64,000 bases of DNA from Sphingomonas bisphenolicum (GTDB taxonomy: Bacteria > Pseudomonadota > Alphaproteobacteria > Sphingomonadales > Sphingomonadaceae). Below the pieces are notes generated by a model that searched no databases, had not been told where the DNA came from, and was given only the letters and a program-made list of their open reading frames with translations. Below are positions 57,606 to 64,000 of this stretch, one piece after another. The translations under genes and the position numbers were made by a program. Location: positions 1,333,501 through 1,397,500 of the forward strand of contig NZ_AP018817.1 of assembly GCF_024349785.1 (NCBI RefSeq), in the 5' to 3' direction. The first letter of the stretch is position 1, and each line of letters opens with the position of its first letter.

Positions 57606-58906
57606 GGGTTTTTCTCCTGGCTGTTCTCTTCTCGCCCGATGTCGGGTGGATCGAAGCTTCGTGCAAGGCGCAATTCGGGAAAGAGTCGCGCCCAGAATAG
57701 GGTGATGATGATAGCACCGACGCCGCCGCCGATCACCGCCGCGACCGGGCCGACCAGCGCGGCGAGGAAGCCGGACTCCGCCTCGCCCAGTTCGTTGGAG
57801 GCAGAGATGGTAAGCTGCGACAGGCTGGACACCCGCCCGCGCATTGCATCGGGCGTGTGCAGCTGGACCAGCGACTGGCGCACGAATACCGACACCATGT
57901 CCGCGCCGCCCAGCACGACCAGCGACGCGATGCCCGCCTCGATCGCGATGCTGCGCGGCAAGAAGGCGGTGCAGCCGAAGGCGATGGTGGCCAGGCCGAA
58001 CAGGATGACCGATCCCAGCATCTTCATGCCCACTTCGGTCTTCATCGGGCGGAAGGAGAACCAGAGCGCGGTGACCGCCGCGCCGATGCCGGGCGCGGCC
58101 GCCAGATGGCCCAGCCCGGCCGACCCCACATGCAATATGTCGCGGGCATAGACCGGCAGCAGCGCGGTCGCGCCCGCCAGCAGCACCGCGAACAGGTCCA
58201 GCGTGATCGTCGCCAGCACCAGCCGGTTGCCCTTCACATAAGTGAAGCCGTCGATCATTTGGCGCACGGGGTGGCGCGTCGTGTCGCGCGGCGGTTGCGG
58301 CACCGGGCCGATCAGCAGCATCGCGCCCAGCGCTACGCCATAGAGGATGGCCGCCAGCGCATAGGCGCCCCAAGGGGTGGCGGCATAGGCATAGCCGCCT
58401 ACCGCCGGTCCCGCGATCATCCCGGCCTGCCACGAGACGCTGGAAATGGCGATAGCGGTGGGCAGCACGGCTGGTGGCACCAGATTGGGCGCCAGCGCGC
58501 CATAGGCCGGGCCGTTGAAGGCGCGGGCGATGCCCACGATCACGGCGATCCCGAAGATCAGCGGCAGGTTGACCCAGCCTTCATAGGTGGCGAAGGCAAG
58601 CAGCCCGGCCGCGATCGTCAGCAAGGTGAGCGTCAGCCGGGTGATGATCCGCCTGTCATAATGGTCGGCGACCCATCCGGTGACGGGTGTCAGGAAGAAA
58701 AGCGGCAGGAACTGCGCCAGCCCGATCAGGCCAAGCTGTGCGGAGGCGCCTGCCGTCGTCATTGTTTCGCGCGCGATATTATAGGCCTGCCACGCCAGCA
58801 CGATCATCATGCTGTATTGCGCCAGCACGGCGCAAAGCCGTCCCGCGAGATAGGCCCGGAAATTGCCGAAATGCAGGGGGTGGCGGGGGGAGGGGGCAGC
58901 CGTCAT
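57602..58906 (-). CDS. MFS transporter, EntS/DHA3-like exporter
   Basis: A 434-residue major facilitator with about 12 helices. [28 protein letters not shown] near the start, the loop [16 protein letters not shown] between helices 2 and 3, and [26 protein letters not shown] are typical of the DHA3/EntS group, which exports siderophores or drugs. The ATG at 58906 gives a standard N-terminus; an upstream ATG adds 21 unrelated residues. The substrate is unknown. It precedes cysK with a four-base overlap. Confidence 0.85.
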   Translation of the reverse strand: MTAAPSPRHPLHFGNFRAYLAGRLCAVLAQYSMMIVLAWQAYNIARETMTTAGASAQLGLIGLAQFLPLFFLTPVTGWVADHYDRRIITRLTLTLLTIAAGLLAFATYEGWVNLPLIFGIAVIVGIARAFNGPAYGALAPNLVPPAVLPTAIAISSVSWQAGMIAGPAVGGYAYAATPWGAYALAAILYGVALGAMLLIGPVPQPPRDTTRHPVRQMIDGFTYVKGNRLVLATITLDLFAVLLAGATALLPVYARDILHVGSAGLGHLAAAPGIGAAVTALWFSFRPMKTEVGMKMLGSVILFGLATIAFGCTAFLPRSIAIEAGIASLVVLGGADMVSVFVRQSLVQLHTPDAMRGRVSSLSQLTISASNELGEAESGFLAALVGPVAAVIGGGVGAIIITLFWARLFPELRLARSFDPPDIGREENSQEKNP

Positions 58907-59032
58907 GGCCACGGCTTTAGCGGCGCTTATATTGCCGAAGCAACAGGGGTGCGGCCCACCATGCAACAAGATTTGCTTTGCGACCTATGAGCGGGGCGGG
59001 CGGCGATCCATCGCTCCGCCCCACATAGCCGA

Positions 59033-59422
59033 TCAGCGTTGCAACAGCACGCTGCTGACCGATCCGTTGCGCACGGAACACATGAAGGGCACGGCCCCGC
59101 CATCGGCAAAGCCGATCTCGCCCTCCACCTCCCACCCGGTCGCCATGGTGCTGGCGCGGGGTCGACCGATCAGCTTGCCGTTGGGGCCGGCCTGGTAGAG
59201 CGCCTTGGCAGCGCAGGCGTCGCGCGCGGCGGCGACCGATGCGATCGGGCCATAGCCAGGTGAGGCATAGGGCGTGCGACGGGCGTCGCGCTCGGCCTGC
59301 CGGTCACGCGCGATGTCGCTGGCGATCGCAGCGCCGATGACATGATGGGGATCAATCGTCTGGGCGTGGAGCGGGCTGGCCGCGACCAGCGCTATTACTG
59401 TCCAAATCGCTGTCTTCTGCAT
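59033..59422 (-). CDS. Putative exported protein, 129 residues
   Basis: A small protein with a signal peptide (IWTVIALVAASPLHAQ) and a helical, basic middle (DIARDRQAERDARRTPYAS). Later parts, RDACAAKALYQAG and GEIGFADGGAVPFMCSVRNGSVSSVLL, hold two cysteines that may bond. I do not recognise a family. It lies about 35 bp downstream of the HerA-like gene on the same strand. Confidence 0.65.
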   Translation of the reverse strand: MQKTAIWTVIALVAASPLHAQTIDPHHVIGAAIASDIARDRQAERDARRTPYASPGYGPIASVAAARDACAAKALYQAGPNGKLIGRPRASTMATGWEVEGEIGFADGGAVPFMCSVRNGSVSSVLLQR

Positions 59423-59457
59423 GACGCGCCGCCTCCCTGCCGGTAGACCGGCATAGC

Positions 59458-61089
59458 CTATTTGAACAGGCTGCCCAAGATGCCGCGGACCAGATTGCCG
59501 GCGATCCCGCCCGACGACGACTTGCGGCTCGTGCCCCCGAACACCGCGCGGCCCAGTTCGTTGGCGACCTGCCGCCCGACCGACGATCCCGCCGCCCGCG
59601 TGGCCGACTGGATCGCCTTGTCGAAGGCGCTGGGCTTGGCCGCCTCGCGCGCTTCGGCCGCGTCGCGTCGCGCTTGCTCCTTCAGTTCCGCTTCGCGCTG
59701 CTTCGCTTCGACCTTGGCCTGCGCCGCAGCGGCCTTGTCGGCTTCCGCCTGCGCCTTGGACGCCTGCGCGGCCGCAGCCGACGCCTGCCCGCGGGCGGCA
59801 AGGATTTCCTCGGCCGATTCCCGGTTCACCGCGTCATCATATTTGCCGGCGCAGGGCGATATCGACTGGATGATCGCGCGCTCTTTCGGTTCGACCGGGC
59901 CGAGGCGCGATCGGGGCGGGGCTATCAGCGTGCGCTGCACGATGCCGGGCGATCCATCCTCCTGCAGCAGCGACACCAGCGCCTCGCCCACTTTCAATTC
60001 GGTGATCGCCGTCTCGACATTCAGGTCGGGATTGATGCGGAAGGTCTCCGCCGCCGCCTTGATCGCGCGCTGGTCGCGGGGCGTGAAGGCCCGCAGCGCG
60101 TGCTGCACCCGGTTGCCCAGTTGCCCGGCCACATCTTCTAGAATGTCGATCGGGTTCTGCGTGACGAAATAGACGCCCACCCCCTTGGACCGGATCAGCC
60201 GCACGACCTGTTCGATCTTGTCGGTAAGCGCCTTGGGCGCGTCGTCGAACAGCAGATGCGCCTCGTCGAAGAAGAAGACCAGCTTGGGTTTGTCCGGGTC
60301 GCCCACTTCGGGCAGCGTCTCGAACAGTTCGGACAGCAGCCACAGCAGGAAGGTCGCGTAGAGCTTGGGACTCTGCATCAGCTTGTCGGCCGCCAGCACG
60401 TTCACATAGCCGCGGCCTTTCTCGTCCACTTGCAGCATGTCATGGATATCGAGCGCGGGTTCACCGAAGAAATGGTCGCCGCCCTGGCTTTCCAGTTGCA
60501 GCAATTGCCGCTGGATCGCCCCGACGCTGGCCTTGGTAACATTGCCGTAGCGGGCCGACAGCGTATCGGCATTCTCCGCGCAATAGGCCAGCATCGCCTG
60601 CAAATCGCCCAGATCGAGCAGCAGCAGCCCTTCCTCATCGGCATATTTGAAGGCGATGGACAGCACGCCTTCCTGCGTCTCGTTGAGGCCCATCAGCCGC
60701 GCGAGCAGCAGCGGCCCCATCTCGCTGACGGTGGTGCGGATCGGATGGCCTTGCTCGCCATATAGATCCCAGAAGATCGCCGGATTGTCGGCATAGGCAT
60801 AATCGGCAATGCCGACTTCCGCCGCGCGCGCCACCAGCTTGTCGGCATTTTTGGCGGTGGGCGATCCGGCCATGGATATGCCGGCCAGGTCGCCCTTCAC
60901 ATCGGCCAGGAACACCGGCACGCCCAGCGCGGAAAAACTCTCGGCGATGCCCTGCAACGTGACGGTCTTGCCGGTGCCGGTCGCCCCGGCGATCAGCCCA
61001 TGGCGATTGGCGCGGCGCAGGTTCAATGTCTGCGGGACGCCCCCGTCCTTGTCCGGTGCGCCAAGCCCGATGAAGATACCGTCGCTCAT
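59458..61089 (-). CDS. HerA-like ATPase, DUF853 family
   Basis: A 543-residue ATPase. The Walker A loop [16 protein letters not shown] has K41, and Walker B is [17 protein letters not shown] near residue 270. [44 protein letters not shown] is the family's sensor region. The C-terminal ~110 residues are Ala/Lys/Glu-rich, a long coiled coil, ending in a Gly-rich tail. DUF853 proteins resemble HerA/FtsK DNA translocases, but their function in bacteria is not established. It lies downstream of the Do protease. Confidence 0.85.
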   Translation of the reverse strand: MSDGIFIGLGAPDKDGGVPQTLNLRRANRHGLIAGATGTGKTVTLQGIAESFSALGVPVFLADVKGDLAGISMAGSPTAKNADKLVARAAEVGIADYAYADNPAIFWDLYGEQGHPIRTTVSEMGPLLLARLMGLNETQEGVLSIAFKYADEEGLLLLDLGDLQAMLAYCAENADTLSARYGNVTKASVGAIQRQLLQLESQGGDHFFGEPALDIHDMLQVDEKGRGYVNVLAADKLMQSPKLYATFLLWLLSELFETLPEVGDPDKPKLVFFFDEAHLLFDDAPKALTDKIEQVVRLIRSKGVGVYFVTQNPIDILEDVAGQLGNRVQHALRAFTPRDQRAIKAAAETFRINPDLNVETAITELKVGEALVSLLQEDGSPGIVQRTLIAPPRSRLGPVEPKERAIIQSISPCAGKYDDAVNRESAEEILAARGQASAAAAQASKAQAEADKAAAAQAKVEAKQREAELKEQARRDAAEAREAAKPSAFDKAIQSATRAAGSSVGRQVANELGRAVFGGTSRKSSSGGIAGNLVRGILGSLFK

Positions 61090-61100
61090 CTGAAATCCCC

Positions 61101-61153
61101 GAAAAAAGAAGACCCGCTCGCCCCGGGCCTGTCGCGCGATGTCGACAGGCCCG
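61101..61153 (-). repeat. Palindrome with T run after the Do protease gene
   Basis: A perfect 11-bp inverted repeat, CGGGCCTGTCG with CGACAGGCCCG, loop of eight (61124-61153). On the minus strand a TTCTTTTTTC run follows 12-20 bases later, so it may act as a loose terminator. The CCTGTCG/CGACAGG core is shared with the family A repeats. Confidence 0.6.
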
Positions 61154-61216
61154 GCCCGAACGGGTCTGATTGGCTATCCCAACTCTAGCGAGCCAGACAC
61201 CATCGGCAAGTGCCGC

Positions 61217-62725
61217 TTATTTGTCGCGCAGGCGGATCGGCAGGAAGATGGCCGGCTGGCCGCGGCGCAACACCTGCAGCAGGATGGCGTTGCGGCCCTG
61301 CGCCGCCACGGCCTTCGCCTGCGCGTCCAACTCGGCTTGGGTCGCGACCGGGCGGTTGTTCGCGCTGATGATGACGTCACCGCGACGCAGGCCCTTGGCG
61401 CCCGCATCGGTCGATCCGTCGACGGCGGTGATGACAACGCCTTTCGTGTCAGCCGCAACGCCGAGCTGGCGGATGATGCCGGGCGTCAGCGGGATCGCCG
61501 AAATGCCCAGCGCCTGCTGCGTCGCCTGGCCCGGATTCTGGTCCTGCTGGCTGAAATCTTCGTCCCCCTGCGGCTGGGCGAAATTGTTCAGCTCGTCTTC
61601 GGAAGGCCGTTCGCCGACGATTGCCGTGACGGTCTGGCGCTGGCCGTTGCGGATCAGGACGATCGGCACGCGCGCGCCGATATTCTGGTTGGCCACGATT
61701 GACGACAGATTCTGGTCCGCGGTCACTTCCTGGCCGGCGACGCTGACGATCACGTCGCCCGCCTTGATCCCGGCCTTCTCCGCGCCCTTGCCCGGTTCCA
61801 CGCCCTGGACGAATTCGCCGCGATTCTTGGCCAGGCCCAGCGAGTCGGCTAGGTCTTCGCCCAGCGGGCTGATCTGCACGCCCAGATAGCCGCGCTTGAT
61901 CGCCTGACCCTTGCGCAACGTATCGACGATCGGCGCAGCCTGTTCCGAGGGGATGGCGAAGCCGATGCCGACATTGCCGCCCGATGGCGAGAGGATCTGG
62001 CTGTTGATGCCGATCACATTGCCGCGCATGTCGAACATCGGGCCGCCGCTATTGCCCTGGTTGATCGACGCATCGGTCTGGATGAACTTGTCGTAGCTGC
62101 CGCCGGTGCCGCGATGCAGGGCGGAGATGATGCCTGCCGTCACCGTGCCCGACAGGGCGAAGGGGTTGCCGATCGCGACCACCCAGTCGCCCACGCGCGA
62201 CTTGGTGCTGTCGCCGAACTTGACGAAGGGCAGGGGCTTTGGCGATTCGATCTTCAGCACCGCCAGGTCGGTCGCGGCGTCGCGGCCGATCAGCTTGGCG
62301 GGAAATTCCTGCTTGTCGGTCATCGTGACCGTGATCGAATCGACGCTCGCGCCCTCGGCCCCGGCCGACACCACATGGTTGTTGGTGACGATATAGCCGT
62401 CGGCGGAGATCAGGAAGCCCGATCCCAGCGACTGGGCCTGGCGGGTCTGCGGCTGTCCGCCCTGCTGGCCCTGGCCGAACAGATCGCCGAACGGCGTACC
62501 GGCGAAGGGGTTCTGCACCTTCACCCGCTGCTTGGTGGAGATATTGACCACGGCGGGTTGCAGCTTCTCGACCATGTCGGCGAGGCTGGCTGGCGCGCCC
62601 GCGGGCGCTGCTGCCGTCAGGCCTTCATTCTGCGCGGTCTGCGCCCCGACATTGGAACTGGTGGTGACGGCAATGGCAGTGCCGCCGAGGAGCAGGGCGC
62701 CGGTGATGGCATAAGCGTAACGCAC
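61217..62725 (-). CDS. Do family serine endopeptidase (DegP/MucD-like)
   Basis: A 502-residue periplasmic protease-chaperone. A signal peptide at about 1-29 is followed by the trypsin-like domain with H117 (TNNHVVS), D153 (ATDLAVL) and S226 (GNSGGP). Two PDZ domains lie at about 285-375 and 405-490, each with LGV or LG-type ligand loops (RGYLGVQISPLG, RQLGVAADTKGV). A Gln/Asp-rich linker (about 385-410) joins them. It removes misfolded envelope proteins. It lies downstream of hflK-hflC, forming a proteolysis control group common in alphaproteobacteria. Confidence 0.95.
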   Translation of the reverse strand: MRYAYAITGALLLGGTAIAVTTSSNVGAQTAQNEGLTAAAPAGAPASLADMVEKLQPAVVNISTKQRVKVQNPFAGTPFGDLFGQGQQGGQPQTRQAQSLGSGFLISADGYIVTNNHVVSAGAEGASVDSITVTMTDKQEFPAKLIGRDAATDLAVLKIESPKPLPFVKFGDSTKSRVGDWVVAIGNPFALSGTVTAGIISALHRGTGGSYDKFIQTDASINQGNSGGPMFDMRGNVIGINSQILSPSGGNVGIGFAIPSEQAAPIVDTLRKGQAIKRGYLGVQISPLGEDLADSLGLAKNRGEFVQGVEPGKGAEKAGIKAGDVIVSVAGQEVTADQNLSSIVANQNIGARVPIVLIRNGQRQTVTAIVGERPSEDELNNFAQPQGDEDFSQQDQNPGQATQQALGISAIPLTPGIIRQLGVAADTKGVVITAVDGSTDAGAKGLRRGDVIISANNRPVATQAELDAQAKAVAAQGRNAILLQVLRRGQPAIFLPIRLRDK

Positions 62726-62861
62726 TCGTGACGGTCCTCTTCAAAGCTTCAGGGGTAAGGAAGGCGGGACTTTTAGGAAGCCCTCAGATGCTCCGCCTTG
62801 CCTTAACCCTCATTGAATGACGCTGGTTCCGTAATGATCTCCGGGGGATCATGACGAAAGT

Positions 62862-63710
62862 TTAACGTCGTCCCTGAAATTGCCGCAGGAATTCATTGTC
62901 CGGCGACAGGATGATGTTGGTCTGGCCCGGCCGATCGGGCGCGAAGGTGTAGCGATAGCTCTGCATCCCGCGATAGAAATCGTAGAAGGACGGGTCCTTT
63001 CCGAAGCTCTCGGCATAGATGCGCGCAGCGTTGGCGTCGGCTTCCGCGCGGATGATCTGCGCCTGCTTGGCGCCCTGGGCGCGAATGGTGAGCGCTTCCT
63101 GCTCGCGCGCGGTGCGCATCCGGGTGAAGGCGCTTTCCAGCGGCGTGCCGTCGGGCAGGTCGGCGCGCTTGATCCGCACGTCCACGATCTCCGCGCCATA
63201 TTGGCGCGCGACCCGGTCCAGCCCCGCCTCGATATTCTGCATCACCTGGCCGCGTTCGGGGCTGAGCAGTGCGGCGAATGGCCGCTTGCCCAGTTCGTTG
63301 CGCAGCGCGGACCCCAGGATCGGGCGCAGCGCCTCGCCCACGCGCTCCTCATTGCCCGCCGCGATATACATGCGCAGCGGATCGACGATGCGATAGCGGG
63401 CGAAGGCGTCGACCTGCAGGCGCAACTGGTCGGTCGACAGCACCTGCTGCCGCTCCATCTCGACCGAGAGGACGCGCTTGTCGATCCAGACGATCTGGTC
63501 AACGAACGGCCAGCGCCAGATGACGCCAGCGCCCGTCTGGCCGAAGCTTTCATTGGGACGGTAGCGGTTGATGATCTCCTTGGGGTCGCCGAAACGGACG
63601 ACCACGCCCTGCTTGGTTTCGGGCACGATGGCGATCGTGCTGCCGACCAGGATCAGCAGGCCCAGCAAAACCAGGGCAAGGGCGACCGGATGACGCAAGA
63701 TACCGGGCAT
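62862..63710 (-). CDS. hflC: Protease modulator HflC
   Basis: A 282-residue SPFH-domain protein that forms a cage with HflK around the membrane protease FtsH and limits its activity. One N-terminal membrane helix (PVALALVLLGLLILVGSTIAI), then VPETKQGVVVRFGDPKEII, WPFVDQIVWIDKRVLSVE and VDAFARYRIVDPL. The coiled-coil region includes RTAREQEALTIRAQGAKQAQIIRAEADANAAR-type sequence. The ATG at 63710 follows a GGGAGG site at the right distance; a GTG one codon earlier is too close to it. The start meets the hflK stop (TGATG). Confidence 0.93.
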   Translation of the reverse strand: MPGILRHPVALALVLLGLLILVGSTIAIVPETKQGVVVRFGDPKEIINRYRPNESFGQTGAGVIWRWPFVDQIVWIDKRVLSVEMERQQVLSTDQLRLQVDAFARYRIVDPLRMYIAAGNEERVGEALRPILGSALRNELGKRPFAALLSPERGQVMQNIEAGLDRVARQYGAEIVDVRIKRADLPDGTPLESAFTRMRTAREQEALTIRAQGAKQAQIIRAEADANAARIYAESFGKDPSFYDFYRGMQSYRYTFAPDRPGQTNIILSPDNEFLRQFQGRR

Positions 63711-64000
63711 CACTGGCCTCCCGTTCTGGTGGCGTCCGCCGGGGCGGCCTGCGCACGGCGCTTGATTTCGGGTAGCGGCAGGTAGGGCGTCACATTGTTA
63801 CCTTCGACGATGGTCTTGTCGACGTTCGACAGCACGCCCTCCATGGTTTCATAATACATCCGGCGGCGGGTCACGTCGGGCGACAATTTATATTGTTCAT
63901 AAACCTTGTCGAAAGCCGCGGCCTCGCCCTGCGCCTTGGCCGTCACCTGCTGGGCGGCGGCGCGCGCTTCGTTGAGATAGGTCTGCGCCGTCTGCTGCGC
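63710..64000 (-). CDS. hflK: Protease modulator HflK, C-terminal part
   Basis: The last 96 codons of hflK, cut by the right edge. The visible part starts QTAQTYLNEARAAAQQ and continues VTAKAQGEAAAFDKVYEQYK, SPDVTRRRMYYETMEGVL and NVDKTIVEGNNVTPYLPLPE, the SPFH helical region of HflK. Its place just before hflC confirms the identity. The membrane helix and SPFH core lie beyond the window. Confidence 0.93.
   Translation of the reverse strand, partial: AQQTAQTYLNEARAAAQQVTAKAQGEAAAFDKVYEQYKLSPDVTRRRMYYETMEGVLSNVDKTIVEGNNVTPYLPLPEIKRRAQAAPADATRTGGQ

Overview
This is a GC-rich chromosomal window from an alphaproteobacterium, almost certainly a sphingomonad (Sphingomonadaceae, Sphingobium- or Sphingomonas-like). 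The basis is gene content and order: the DUF1476/BolA/monothiol-glutaredoxin cluster, a GapR (DUF2312) nucleoid protein beside DUF1244, a zinc-free L36, rph-rdgB near hrcA-grpE, hflK-hflC-Do protease, the small HExxH protein that databases call 'vgr related', a TonB-dependent receptor, and the short inverted repeats typical of this family. The genus is inferred from memory of these families, not from a search.

Layout. 1-5.9 kb: a secreted DUF885 enzyme (cut by the left edge), a glutathione transferase, leuC and leuD with a 37-codon gene wedged between them, then the small-protein cluster DUF1476-BolA-Grx4. 6.3-8.4 kb: a BlaI-type repressor and a BlaR1/M56 membrane metallopeptidase behind a paired operator. 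8.4-16.2 kb: hemW, a CAP-domain protein and a lipoprotein, rdgB, rph, a DUF6438 lipoprotein, hrcA-grpE and a threonine synthase-like enzyme. 16.29-17.11 kb: a complete 821-bp IS5-family element lying inside a palindromic repeat. 17.2-27.7 kb: PadR regulator, DUF2218, an M14 carboxypeptidase with a DUF4136 protein, L36, pyruvate kinase, DUF1244, GapR, YbjQ, YebC, RuvC, dienelactone hydrolase, PrmA and a cytosolic globin-coupled chemoreceptor. 27.8-36 kb: sdhCDA (no sdhB), an ATP-grasp enzyme, a PCu(A)C copper chaperone with an HExxH protein, and dnaK-dnaJ behind a sigma-32-type promoter. 36-46.2 kb: an APC permease, an acyl-CoA dehydrogenase under a MerR regulator, a metal-uptake group (DUF2946, TonB receptor, PepSY protein), a COG2509 flavoprotein and tRNA-Gln(CTG). 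46.4-55 kb: rpoC and rpoB. 55.3-64 kb: SleB-type cell-wall hydrolase, MFS exporter with cysK, HerA-like ATPase, Do protease, hflC and the end of hflK.

Most of the window is core housekeeping: leucine synthesis, Fe-S and heme handling, chaperones and their repressor, the TCA cycle, transcription and periplasmic proteolysis. The less ordinary parts are the leuC-leuD micro-gene, the BlaI/M56 pair with a tandem-repeat tail, the CAP/lipoprotein pair whose start codon overlaps that of hemW, several separated gene sets (sdhB, ruvAB and rplJL absent from their usual neighbours), transcripts predicted to start at or next to their start codons, and two families of intergenic palindromes, one of them interrupted by the IS. 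I see no CRISPR array, prophage or obvious defence system. All start sites, promoters and terminators are read by eye.
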